Shown here: positions 25,211 through 33,700 of the stretch, piece by piece
Layout of the letters: every line of letters starts with the position of its first letter
Numbering within the stretch: position 1 is the stretch's first letter
NCBI GenBank assembly: GCA_036557785.1
Contig: DATBGZ010000068.1
Span: 1-64,000 of the forward strand
DNA: 64,000 bases
Direction of reading: 5' to 3'
Origin: DATBGZ01 sp036557785
Lineage (GTDB): Bacteria > Actinomycetota > Actinomycetes > Mycobacteriales > Micromonosporaceae
Made by a program: the position numbers and the translations under genes
Notes under the pieces: generated by a model
What the model was told of the DNA's origin: nothing
Seen by the model: only the letters and a program-made list of their open reading frames with translations
Databases searched by the model: none

Positions 25211-25627
25211 ATGGGCGAGCAGCGACGCCAGATCCTGGAGATGCTGGCCGAGGGGAAGATCAGTGCCGACGAGGCCGAGCGGCTGATCGGCGCGCTGGAG
25301 GGTGAAGGTGGCGTCGCGACGGCGAGCGAGCCGCGCAAGTCTGGGCCGAAGTACCTACGGGTGCTCGTGGACGACCAGAGCAATGGGGAGCCGACACAGG
25401 TCAACGTCCGGGTGCCCATCCGGTTGCTGCGCGCCGGGGTCCGTCTGGCCGGGTTGATCCCGCAGCAGGCACTGGAGAAGGCCAACGACGAGATCCGTCG
25501 CTCGGGGGTGCCGATCGACCTCACCCGACTCAAGCCCGAGGACATCGACGAACTGGTCGACAGCCTCGAGGAGTTGACCGTCGACGTGAACGAGGCCAAC
25601 ACCAAGGTCCGCGTCTTCGCGGAGTGA
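25211..25627 (+). CDS. SHOCT-like/YvlB N-terminal domain protein
   Basis: A 138-residue soluble protein. The N-terminal 40 residues (RRQILEMLAEGKISADEAERLI) match the short helical YvlB/SHOCT-like module found in envelope-stress proteins. The remainder (VNVRVPIRLLRAGVRLAGLIPQQA, then a C-terminal DELVDSLEELTVDVNE) is an alpha/beta segment common after this module. It is the last gene of the three-gene set, and a strong hairpin follows. The ATG at 25211 has gaggagagcacc just upstream. Exact role unknown; similar sets in Firmicutes respond to cell-envelope stress. Confidence 0.8.
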   Translation: MGEQRRQILEMLAEGKISADEAERLIGALEGEGGVATASEPRKSGPKYLRVLVDDQSNGEPTQVNVRVPIRLLRAGVRLAGLIPQQALEKANDEIRRSGVPIDLTRLKPEDIDELVDSLEELTVDVNEANTKVRVFAE

Positions 25628-25641
25628 CTCGGGGGCGAGGA

Positions 25642-25673
25642 ATTGGGCCCGCCGGTAGACCGGCGGGCCCAAT
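25642..25673. terminator. Bidirectional terminator between the SHOCT-like gene and ino1
   Basis: Perfect inverted repeat, arms ATTGGGCCCGCCGG and CCGGCGGGCCCAAT around a 4-base loop, between two convergent stop codons. Confidence 0.85.
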
Positions 25674-25690
25674 GCGCGTCGTGAGCAGTG

Positions 25691-26770
25691 TCAGCGCTCG
25701 ATCGTGCCGGCGATGAAGTCCTCGACCGCTTGCCGCGCATCGTGATCGGCGTACTGCACCGGCGGGGACTTCATCAGGTACGAGGCGGCCGAAAGGATCG
25801 GGCCACCGATCTTGCGGTCGAGGGCGATCTTCGCGGCACGGATCGCGTCGATGATGATGCCGGCGGAGTTCGGCGAGTCCCACACCTCGAGCTTGAGCTC
25901 CGCGTTGAGCGGGACGTCGCCGAAGGCCCGGCCCTCCAGGCGGATGTAGGCCCACTTGCGGTCGTCGAGCCACGGCACGTGGTCCGATGGTCCGATGTGG
26001 ACGGTGCCCTTCTCCATCTCGTGCGGGATCTGGGAGGTCACCGACTGGGTCTTGGAGATCTTCTTGGACATGAGACGCTCGCGCTCGAGCATGTTCATGA
26101 AGTCCATGTTGCCGCCGAAGTTGAGCTGGTACGTGCGCAGCAGCTCGACCCCGCGGTCCTCGAAGAGCTTCGCCAACATGCGGTGGACGATCGTCGCGCC
26201 GACCTGGGACTTGATGTCGTCGCCCACGATGGGCAGCCCGGCGTCGGTGAACTTCTTCGCCCACACCGGGTCGGAGGCGATGAAGACCGGCAGCGCGTTG
26301 ACGAAGGCACAGCCTGCGTCGATCGCCGCCTGGGCGTAGAACTTGTCCGCTTCCTCCGAGCCGACCGGCAGGTAGGAGACGACCACGTCGACCTTCGCGT
26401 CGCGCAGGGCCGAGACCACGTCGACGGGGGGCGCGGCGGACTCCTCGATGGTCTCCCGGTAGTACCTCCCAAGTCCGTCGAAGGTCGGCCCGCGCTGGAC
26501 GATCACGCCGATCGGCGGCACGTCGCAGATCTTGATGGTGTTGTTCTCGCTCGCCAGGATCGCGACCGACAGGTCGCTGCCGACCTTCTTGGCGTCGACG
26601 TCGAAGGCGGCGACGAACTGCACGTCCGAGACGTGATAGTCGCCGAACTTGACGTGCATGAGACCCGGTACGCGATCGGTCGCATCGGCGTTGCGGTAGT
26701 ACTCCACACCCTGGATCAGTGAGGACGCGCAGTTGCCGACACCGACGATGGCGACACGAACGGAGCCCAT
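25691..26770 (-). CDS. ino1: Inositol-1-phosphate (myo-inositol-3-phosphate) synthase
   Basis: This enzyme converts glucose 6-phosphate to inositol 1-phosphate with NAD+, feeding phosphatidylinositol and, in many actinobacteria, mycothiol. The 359-residue product has the NAD-binding GVGNCASSLIQG near the N-terminus and family stretches such as NALPVFIASDPVWAKKF, GDDIKSQVGATIVHR and LNFGGNMDFMNM. ATG 26770 has an ideal aaggagg ribosome-binding site. It lies 26 bases downstream of padR in the same direction, so the PadR protein probably controls it. The pair sits in the same order in mycobacteria (Rv0046c-Rv0047c). Confidence 0.96.
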   Translation of the reverse strand: MGSVRVAIVGVGNCASSLIQGVEYYRNADATDRVPGLMHVKFGDYHVSDVQFVAAFDVDAKKVGSDLSVAILASENNTIKICDVPPIGVIVQRGPTFDGLGRYYRETIEESAAPPVDVVSALRDAKVDVVVSYLPVGSEEADKFYAQAAIDAGCAFVNALPVFIASDPVWAKKFTDAGLPIVGDDIKSQVGATIVHRMLAKLFEDRGVELLRTYQLNFGGNMDFMNMLERERLMSKKISKTQSVTSQIPHEMEKGTVHIGPSDHVPWLDDRKWAYIRLEGRAFGDVPLNAELKLEVWDSPNSAGIIIDAIRAAKIALDRKIGGPILSAASYLMKSPPVQYADHDARQAVEDFIAGTIER

Positions 26771-26796
26771 CGCGGCTGCCTCCTTCATCTCGATCT

Positions 26797-27456
26797 TCAC
26801 TCCAACCGCTCCGGTGTCTCCGAAGCCGGGTTTGCCTTGCCGCGGTCGGGACCGCGGTCGTCTGGATCTACCCCGTGGTGCACCTGCGCGCGGCCGGGGG
26901 TGCCGCCCGAGCGCTCGGTCGCGATCAGCTCTTCCAGCCAGCGGACCTCGCGGTCCGCGGCCTCGAATCCGTGGCGCTGCAGTTCGAGGGTGTACGCGTC
27001 GAGTCGCTCTGCCGCGCGCGCCAGCACCTCGCGCAGCCCTTCGCGGTGCTCCTCGACCTTGCGGCGGCGGCCCTCGAGAATGCGCAGCCGCGTCTGCTGG
27101 TCGGTGCGGGCGAAGAAGGCGAAGTGGACGCCGAACGCCGGGTCGTCGAACGTCTCGGGGCCGGCCTGGGCCAGCAGGTCGCCGAAGTGCTCCTTGCCCT
27201 CAGCCGTGATCGCGTAGACCACCCGGCCGCGGCGGCTGGTCATCACCGGGATGTCGGCCGCGCTGGCGGCGGAGTCCGGCGATGCTTCGGTGATCCACCC
27301 CTTCGTCTGCAGCCGTCGCAGGGTCGGGTAGAGCGAGCCGTAGCTGATCGCTGCGCGGAACGCGCCGAGCTTCGTGATGAGCTGTTTGCGCAGCTCGTAC
27401 CCGTGCATCGGCGCCTCGATCAGCAGACCGAGAACCGCGAGCTCCAGCACGCGCAC
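26797..27456 (-). CDS. PadR family transcriptional regulator
   Basis: A 219-residue winged-helix protein. Residues 1-85 carry the PadR fold (LELAVLGLLIEAPMHGYELRKQL, then SYGSLYPTLRRLQTKGWI with the wing VYAITAEGKEHF); residues about 100-185 are the C-terminal helical dimerisation domain. The C-terminal tail is charged and disordered. The start is a GTG at 27456. A perfect palindrome of PadR-operator type lies 60 bases upstream, suggesting autoregulation and control of ino1. A role as an inositol- or stress-responsive repressor is inferred, not shown. Confidence 0.93.
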   Translation of the reverse strand: MRVLELAVLGLLIEAPMHGYELRKQLITKLGAFRAAISYGSLYPTLRRLQTKGWITEASPDSAASAADIPVMTSRRGRVVYAITAEGKEHFGDLLAQAGPETFDDPAFGVHFAFFARTDQQTRLRILEGRRRKVEEHREGLREVLARAAERLDAYTLELQRHGFEAADREVRWLEELIATERSGGTPGRAQVHHGVDPDDRGPDRGKANPASETPERLE

Positions 27457-27516
27457 CTCCCAGGGCTCTCGCTCCTGACGTCACGTTTCCGTCAGCGTAC
27501 GGCCGGTTTACCGGCC

Positions 27517-27539
27517 CGATGTATCGCTTCGATACATCG
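27517..27539. promoter_or_regulatory. Probable PadR operator
   Basis: Perfect palindrome with arms CGATGTATCG and CGATACATCG around CTT, 60 bp upstream of padR. The ATGTATCG/CGATACAT core resembles PadR operators. A second palindrome GGCCGGTTTACCGGCC lies next to it at 27501-27516. Confidence 0.7.
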
Positions 27540-27667
27540 TGAGCCTACGGCCCGGTCCTCCGGAGCGCAAATCTCGCGACCACGTCCTGGCCCATGCGCC
27601 CCAGGGCTGCCGGCGATGGCCGCCGGGCTTCGCGCGCGGCCACGGTTGACGGATACCCTCGCCTGCG

Positions 27668-29914
27668 GTGCCCGGGTCGAGTCTCGTGGTGCCGCACGTG
27701 TTGCGGGAGCGGAGAGTGGCGGAAGACCGGAGAAAGCCGGAAAGCAGAGAGCCGGAAAGCAGAGTGCCGGAAAGCAAGGACGACCCGACCGGGACGAAGC
27801 CCGCGCAGCCGGGCGCGGCGGCCGACCGCTCGCCCCTGACCGGTGCGTCCGACGGTTTGTTCCACCGCATCCGCACCGGCGAGTGGCCAGTGCTCAAGAT
27901 CGACCTTTCCGAGGCGTATGCCAACGTGCGTCGCCGAGCGACCCGGCTGCGCCGGCGCCGCATCATCAGCGGTGTCCTCGCTGGCATCGTGCTCGCCGGA
28001 CTCGCCACCGTGGTCGGCACCTACTACGCCAGCGCGATCCCGCTGCCGAGCCAGCTCGCGCTGCCCGAGACCACCACCGTGTACTACAGCGACGGGACCA
28101 CGGTCATGGCCCGTCTGGGTAGCCAGCGCCGGACCATCGTGCCGGCCGCCTCCCTGCCGCCGTACGTCGAGAAGGCGGTGATCGCGGCGGAAGATCCCCA
28201 GTACTGGGTCACCTCGGGCACGCTGATCACCCGGCAGTACGCCCGGGCCGCGACGATCGCCACCGGTGGAAGCGTGCAGGGGCCCACCGCCGAGGCGCGG
28301 ATGCTGGTGCTGGCCTGGAAGCTGGAGGACACCTACTCGAAGGAGCAGATCCTCGAGTTCTACCTCAACACCGTCTACTTCGGACGCGGTTCGTACGGCA
28401 TCGAGGAGGCCGCCCGCGCGTACTTCGGGGTCGGCGCCGCTCAGTTGAGCCTGCCGCAGGCGATCGTGCTCGCCGGAATGATCGCCTCGCCGGGCGACGG
28501 GCGTTACGACCCGACGGTCGACCTCGTCTCCGCGGGCACGAGGTTCGCGATCGTGGCCCAGGCCATGGTGGGCATGGGGGAACTCGACCAGGACACGGCG
28601 AGTCACCTCACCCTGCCGACGGTCCAGCCGTACCAGCCCGACGACTCCGACTCGGCCCTCGACACGCCCGTCGGGTTCATCGTGGCTCAGGTGCTCGCCG
28701 AGCTTCGGGACTCGGACCCGTTCCGGGGACGCTCCGCCTCCTACCTGGTCGACGGCGGGTTCTCGATCGTCACCACGATCGACGCGAGGGTGCAGGCGTT
28801 GCTCGAGCAGACGGTCGACGAGACCGTACCCGGGTCGCTCCTCGCGCCTCAGCCGCCCAACGTCAGGGCGGCCGCGGTCGTGGTCCAGCCGGGCACCGGC
28901 CGGGTGGTCGCGTACTACGGCGGACACAACGGCACGGGGGCCGACTACGCGGGCACCCGCACCAGCGCCGACGGTGGGGTCTCGGGCTTCGGGTTCCACC
29001 CGCCCGCTCAGACAATGACGGTCTATACGCTCGCCGCCGCGCTGGAGGCGGGGATCTCCGCGCGATCGCGCTGGCAGTCTCCGACGATCAAGCCGTTCCC
29101 GAAGAGCGGGCACACAGCCACCGACCCGGTCCGGGACGTGAACACCGCGCCGTGCCAGCCCGTGTGCACCCTCACCCAGGCGGCGACGGTCCCGCTGTCG
29201 ATCCCGTTCTACTCAGTGGTGGACCGGATCGGGGCGGGCGCCGTGATCGACGCGGCGAAGGCAGCGGGCATCGGCGCGATGTGGACACCCGGTGAAGCGC
29301 CCGTGCGTTACGACCTCACGACTCAGGCCGGCGCGGCACTGTCACCCGAACCGTTCAACGAGGACGTTGCCCTGGGCAGCTACCCGGTGACCGTCCTCGA
29401 CCAGGCCTCGGCCATGGCGACCCTCGCGGCCGGGGGGCTGCGGGCGCCCACACACTTCGTGAGCCGGGTGGTCAAGGACTACGTCGTCTACCAGCAGGAG
29501 AGCACTCGGACCGTGCCCGCGCTCGACCCCCGGGTCGTCGCGGATGTGACGGCGGTGCTGGCTCAGCACGACAGTGCCGGGCTCGCCCCGGACGGCCCGG
29601 TATCGGCGAGCATCTCTGGCACGGCGTTGCTGCCCGACAGCGCGCGCGACACCGTGCACGCCTGGCACGTCGGGTTCACCCCGGCGCTCGCCGTGGCGGT
29701 CTGGGTCGGCAACCAGGAGGTCGAACTCCCGCTGCGCGACGCGGCCGGCAACCGGATCACCGGGGACACGCTGCCGGCAGACGTCTTCCGCGCGGTCGTG
29801 ACCGGGGCGACCGGACTGCTCGACCCGCCGGCCGCGCAGTTCCCGCCACCGGCCAACCTCGGTGACCCGAACGCCGGCGACGCCGCCGCACCACGTGCCG
29901 GAGCGGTCAGGTAA
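27668..29914 (+). CDS. Degenerate class A penicillin-binding protein (pseudo-PBP)
   Basis: A 748-residue paralogue of the PonA1-like protein two genes downstream: cytoplasmic tail, one membrane helix (about 100-121), a transglycosylase-like region, then a transpeptidase-like region. Catalytic motifs are lost. Where PonA1 has PPGSSFK this has PPAQTMT (Gln448, Thr451), so no SxxK. The SxN site reads PLS (509-511), and KTG reads ISG (649-651). In the transglycosylase, the first Glu (AAEDP, Glu175) remains, but about 24 residues before the STITQQ-like region are missing and the second Glu of RKxxE is Met. Sequence is otherwise well kept, with no frameshift. GTG 27668 suits a leaderless message from TACCCT (27654-27659); GTG 27716 is an alternative. 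Confidence 0.85.
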   Translation: MPGSSLVVPHVLRERRVAEDRRKPESREPESRVPESKDDPTGTKPAQPGAAADRSPLTGASDGLFHRIRTGEWPVLKIDLSEAYANVRRRATRLRRRRIISGVLAGIVLAGLATVVGTYYASAIPLPSQLALPETTTVYYSDGTTVMARLGSQRRTIVPAASLPPYVEKAVIAAEDPQYWVTSGTLITRQYARAATIATGGSVQGPTAEARMLVLAWKLEDTYSKEQILEFYLNTVYFGRGSYGIEEAARAYFGVGAAQLSLPQAIVLAGMIASPGDGRYDPTVDLVSAGTRFAIVAQAMVGMGELDQDTASHLTLPTVQPYQPDDSDSALDTPVGFIVAQVLAELRDSDPFRGRSASYLVDGGFSIVTTIDARVQALLEQTVDETVPGSLLAPQPPNVRAAAVVVQPGTGRVVAYYGGHNGTGADYAGTRTSADGGVSGFGFHPPAQTMTVYTLAAALEAGISARSRWQSPTIKPFPKSGHTATDPVRDVNTAPCQPVCTLTQAATVPLSIPFYSVVDRIGAGAVIDAAKAAGIGAMWTPGEAPVRYDLTTQAGAALSPEPFNEDVALGSYPVTVLDQASAMATLAAGGLRAPTHFVSRVVKDYVVYQQESTRTVPALDPRVVADVTAVLAQHDSAGLAPDGPVSASISGTALLPDSARDTVHAWHVGFTPALAVAVWVGNQEVELPLRDAAGNRITGDTLPADVFRAVVTGATGLLDPPAAQFPPPANLGDPNAGDAAAPRAGAVR
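27736..27780 (+). repeat. Three 15-bp tandem repeats in the pseudo-PBP 5' end
   Basis: GCCGGAAAGCAGAG-type units begin at 27736, 27751 and 27766. The 15-bp period keeps the frame and encodes PESRE, PESRV, PESKD in the cytoplasmic tail. Confidence 0.85.
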
Positions 29915-29979
29915 CCGTGACCTTTACCCCGCTCAAGGGGCGGTCGCCGGCATGAGGCCGACCGCGTACCCTCGTCCGC

Positions 29980-30417
29980 ATGCGCGCGCAGCGTCAGGCC
30001 ATCGACTACTCGCTCCGGCGACGCGCCGTGCTGCGTGACCTGACGGCGGGCCGGGTCGGCATGGACGACGTGTGCGACGCCTCGCCCTACCTGCTCTCGG
30101 CGGCGCGCTTCCACGGCGAGGCGACGCAGGAGCGCTGCCCGGTCTGCCGACGCGAGAACCTCACGCACGTCCACTACATCTACGGCGACGAGCTGAAGCA
30201 GTCGGCGGGGCAAGCCCGGTCCGGGGCCGAGCTCGAGACGCTGGCACGTACCGCCCGACAGGTCCAGGTCTACGTTGTCGAGGTGTGCCGGGGCTGCCGA
30301 TGGAACCACCTCGTCGAGCAGTTCCTCGTCGGGCGGGCGACGAAGGACGCCGATCCGCCGCACGTGCCGCTCGGTGCCGCGGCTCGAGTGAGTTCCGCCC
30401 AGGGGGCGGCCGAGTGA
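29980..30417 (+). CDS. DUF5318 family zinc-ribbon protein
   Basis: A 145-residue protein with two CxxC pairs (CPVCRRENLTHVHYIYGDEL and VVEVCRGCRWNHLV) that should form one zinc ribbon. It is the actinobacterial DUF5318 protein, found next to ponA1 in mycobacteria (Rv0049) and here between the two PBP genes. Its function is unknown; the linkage suggests a cell-wall or cytoskeletal role. The ATG at 29980 is the first base after a -10-like TACCCT (29967-29972), with no ribosome-binding site, so it is probably translated from a leaderless message. Confidence 0.85.
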   Translation: MRAQRQAIDYSLRRRAVLRDLTAGRVGMDDVCDASPYLLSAARFHGEATQERCPVCRRENLTHVHYIYGDELKQSAGQARSGAELETLARTARQVQVYVVEVCRGCRWNHLVEQFLVGRATKDADPPHVPLGAAARVSSAQGAAE

Positions 30418-30577
30418 GCCTGGGCATGGCGCCGGGCGGCCACGCGACTACGTCCACGCCGGCGTTCGACACCATCCGCGATACTTCCGGGTGCCCCTAC
30501 CCGCTGCACGTGCGTCCCCCGGGACGCAGACCCGGCAAGAGTCCTCACCGGACGAGACATGGCAAGGGTGTGAGCCC

Positions 30578-33500
30578 ATGAACCCGTACGACGACGAGGA
30601 ACCGAGCTATCGCAGCCGCTCCCACTCCTCCCGCGCCGACCGTTACGGTCGCGACGACGACTACGGCGACCATCGGGGTGGCGGCCGGGCGCGCGACCAG
30701 TACGACGGCTACTCGGAACCCACCACCCGCAGTGTGTCGTCCGGCCGCGCCTCGGTCGGTCGGGCCTCGGTCTCGGGTTCGGCCCGGCCGGTCGCGCCGG
30801 AGGAGCCGGTCTACGGCGCTCCCTACGGCGACGCGGCGTACGGCAGCTCGTACGGGGAGTCGGGCAACGCGTCGTCGGGCCGGTCCTCCGGGTACGGCTC
30901 CCACAGCTCAGCCAGCCGTGACCCGTACGGCTCGGCGCCCACCTCGCCGCCGGGACCGAATCCGGTGAGCCCGGCCCGCGGCGTGGGCCGGGCACAGGTG
31001 CGCCCCATCTCGCCCAGCAGCCCGCCCGGCCTGGGCGGCGGCGGAGCTGGTCCGGGTGGCCCCGGAGGTCGTGGCCCCGGTGGCTGGCCGCCGGTTCCGG
31101 GCGCTCCCGGTGGCGAGGGTCCGGGTGGCTACGGGCCGGAGGGGCCCGAGGGTGCCGGCGGTCGTCGGCCATTCCGCGGGTTCGGTCTGGCCAGCGGGCT
31201 GCGGCGGCGGACCCGTGGCGCGGGCGACCCGAAAGACCTGAGGAGTGCCGATCGCAAGCGCAAGGCGAAGATCGCACGGATCCGCAACATCTCGATCTCG
31301 GCCGCCGCGTTGCTGGTCATCCTCGCCGGCGGCGGTTTCGTGGCCGGCACCCTCTTCTTCGACAGCGTCCAGGTCGGCGACGTGACGCCGATCCCGGAGA
31401 CATCGACGATCTACTACAACGATGGCAAGACGGTGCTCGCCCACCTCGGCGAGAGCACGCACTTCGTCGTGAACTACGACGACATGAGCCCCTACGTCAC
31501 CGAGGCGATCATCGCCTCCGAGGACAACACGTTCTGGACCAACCAGGGCGTCGAGTTCTCAGCGGTGGTCCGGGCCGCGTGGAATAACGTCACCGGTGGC
31601 CAGACCCAGGGCGCCTCCACGATCACCCAGCAGTACGCGCGCCTCGCCTTCGACATGCGAGAGGTGACCTTCAACCGGAAGATCCGCGAGGCGGTCCTCG
31701 CCTGGAAGATGTCGGACAAGATGTCGAAGACCGACATTCTCTCCGGCTACCTCAACCTCGTCGAGTTCGGCCGGCAGACCTACGGCGCCGAGGCGGCGGC
31801 GCGGGCGTTCTTCGGCGCTTCGATCATGAAGAATCCGCCGGCGCCGTACAAGAAGATCACCCGTTCGCAGGCGATGGCTTTGGTCGCGATGGTCAAGCAG
31901 CCGTACCCGGATCCCATCCACCCGGACACGAAGCCCGGCTACGACCCGACCCGCGGCGAGGCAGCCAAGAACGAGGCCATCGGCCGGTGGGACTACGTCC
32001 GCAAGCAGCTCGAGGACCTGAGCAAGGCCGACCCCGGCCACTTCACGCTCACGCCGGAGGAGGACGCGACGCTGGCGTTCCCGGCAGACGCCGAGTGGTT
32101 GCCAGAGAAGCAGGACGCGGGACTGGACAGCCCCGCCGGACTCGTCGTCAACCATGTGCTCGGCGAGCTGACCAACAGCGACAACCCGAACTTCAAGGGC
32201 ATGACCTGGCAGGACATCAAGGACGGTGGGTACAACATCGTCACGACGCTCGACGTGGGAGCCCAGAAGGCGGCCGAAGACGCGGCGGACGGAGTCAACA
32301 AGACAAGCCCGCTCTACGGACAGCCGAGCAACCTGCAGGGCGCGCTCGTCGCCGTGGAGCCCGGGACAGGTCGGGTGGTCGCGTACTACGGCGGGCACAA
32401 GGGCTCCGGCAACGACTATGCCGGGATCTACCTCGACGAGAATGGCCAACCCGCCGGCGTCGGTGGGCGTCACCCACCGGGATCATCGTTCAAGGTCTAT
32501 ACGCTCAGTGCGGCGCTGCGGGCCGGGTACTCGCTCAACTCGTACTGGCAGTGGACGCCGCACGCGGTACCGGGCCGAGCCTCGGACAACCCGTTCCGCA
32601 ACGCCGAAGACTGCGACAGCGATCTGATGCACAACAGCAAGGGACAGTTGGTCCACGGAAAGTTCGACCAGGCCACGGGTCTGTACACCTACACCGACCC
32701 GACCACCGGGATCGTGCACGTCGCCGGGTCGTCGTCGCACGTCGTGGGCACCTCGGGGCTCTGCTCGCTGTTCGAGGCGCTGACCCACTCGCTGAACATT
32801 CCGTTCATCGACGTAACCGTCAGCGTCGGGCCGAACAACGTGCTCGAGATGGCGCACGAGGCCGGGATCCGGTTCATCTGGAACAATGACCTCAAGCGGA
32901 TCGATCTGGACAGCGAGACCATCGACCAGGCCATGGGCGACGGCCTGGGAATCGAGGTCGGCATCGGCCAGTACTCGATCACCCCGCTGGAGCACGCGAA
33001 CGGGGTCGCGACGATGGCGGCGGGCGGGCACGCCGCGACCGAGCACTTCGTCAAGGAAGTCAACAAGGACGGCAAGAAGCTCTATGGGGAGACCCTGCCC
33101 AACCCGAACGCGCAGCCGATCCTTCCTGCGGGCGCCGTCGACGACCTGACCTATGCGATGAGCAAGGTCAAGAACATCAATATCGGCGGCTTCGAGGCAG
33201 CGACCAAGACCGGCACCTGGCAGTACCAGGACACCAGCGAGAACGCTCACGCGTGGAACGTCGGCTTCACCAGCAAGCTCGCGGCCGTGGTCTGGGTTGG
33301 CAACAAGGACAAGGAACAGCCGATCAAGGACAAGAGCGGAACGATCATCTACGGGAGCTACATACCGCGCAACATCTGGACGCAGTTCATGAACGCTGCC
33401 ACCGATGCGATGAAGTTCCCGAAGGACCACACCCAGTTCGACTCGCCGAAGTTCATCGGCGACGAGAACCCGCCCGGGTCGTTCCCGTCACCGACGCCGC

Positions 33501-33619
33501 CGGTGCCCACGCTGCCGCCGACCGTGCAGCCGACCGAGTCGGTCGAGCCGTCGGGCACCGTGACACCCACGGACACCGCGACCGCGACGCCGTCGACGGG
33601 CACGACAAGCGGCCCATAG
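30578..33619 (+). CDS. ponA1: Bifunctional penicillin-binding protein (PonA1-type transglycosylase/transpeptidase)
   Basis: The main class A PBP, polymerising and cross-linking peptidoglycan. The 1013-residue product has a long disordered cytoplasmic tail (residues 1-235; Tyr/Gly/Ser- then Pro/Gly-rich), a membrane helix (about 238-258), a GT51 domain with catalytic Glu315 (ASEDNTFW), GASTITQQ and RKIREAVLAWK, then a transpeptidase with SSFK (Ser636-Lys639), SLN (738-740) and KTG (877-879). A Pro/Thr-rich C-terminal tail follows. All catalytic residues are intact, in contrast to the paralogue upstream. The ATG at 30578 is chosen over the upstream GTG at 30491. A hairpin follows the stop. Confidence 0.96.
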   Translation: MNPYDDEEPSYRSRSHSSRADRYGRDDDYGDHRGGGRARDQYDGYSEPTTRSVSSGRASVGRASVSGSARPVAPEEPVYGAPYGDAAYGSSYGESGNASSGRSSGYGSHSSASRDPYGSAPTSPPGPNPVSPARGVGRAQVRPISPSSPPGLGGGGAGPGGPGGRGPGGWPPVPGAPGGEGPGGYGPEGPEGAGGRRPFRGFGLASGLRRRTRGAGDPKDLRSADRKRKAKIARIRNISISAAALLVILAGGGFVAGTLFFDSVQVGDVTPIPETSTIYYNDGKTVLAHLGESTHFVVNYDDMSPYVTEAIIASEDNTFWTNQGVEFSAVVRAAWNNVTGGQTQGASTITQQYARLAFDMREVTFNRKIREAVLAWKMSDKMSKTDILSGYLNLVEFGRQTYGAEAAARAFFGASIMKNPPAPYKKITRSQAMALVAMVKQPYPDPIHPDTKPGYDPTRGEAAKNEAIGRWDYVRKQLEDLSKADPGHFTLTPEEDATLAFPADAEWLPEKQDAGLDSPAGLVVNHVLGELTNSDNPNFKGMTWQDIKDGGYNIVTTLDVGAQKAAEDAADGVNKTSPLYGQPSNLQGALVAVEPGTGRVVAYYGGHKGSGNDYAGIYLDENGQPAGVGGRHPPGSSFKVYTLSAALRAGYSLNSYWQWTPHAVPGRASDNPFRNAEDCDSDLMHNSKGQLVHGKFDQATGLYTYTDPTTGIVHVAGSSSHVVGTSGLCSLFEALTHSLNIPFIDVTVSVGPNNVLEMAHEAGIRFIWNNDLKRIDLDSETIDQAMGDGLGIEVGIGQYSITPLEHANGVATMAAGGHAATEHFVKEVNKDGKKLYGETLPNPNAQPILPAGAVDDLTYAMSKVKNINIGGFEAATKTGTWQYQDTSENAHAWNVGFTSKLAAVVWVGNKDKEQPIKDKSGTIIYGSYIPRNIWTQFMNAATDAMKFPKDHTQFDSPKFIGDENPPGSFPSPTPPVPTLPPTVQPTESVEPSGTVTPTDTATATPSTGTTSGP

Positions 33620-33622
33620 CAT

Positions 33623-33656
33623 CCACCGATCGGGCGCGCCCGCTCGCCATCGGTGG
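33623..33656 (+). terminator. Terminator-like hairpin after ponA1
   Basis: Arms CCACCGAT and ATCGGTGG flank an inner palindrome GGGCGCGCCC, three bases after the ponA1 stop. Confidence 0.65.
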
Positions 33657-33700
33657 GCGGCGCGCCCGGGGCGGCGGGCGGTACGGCAGGATCTGACGGT

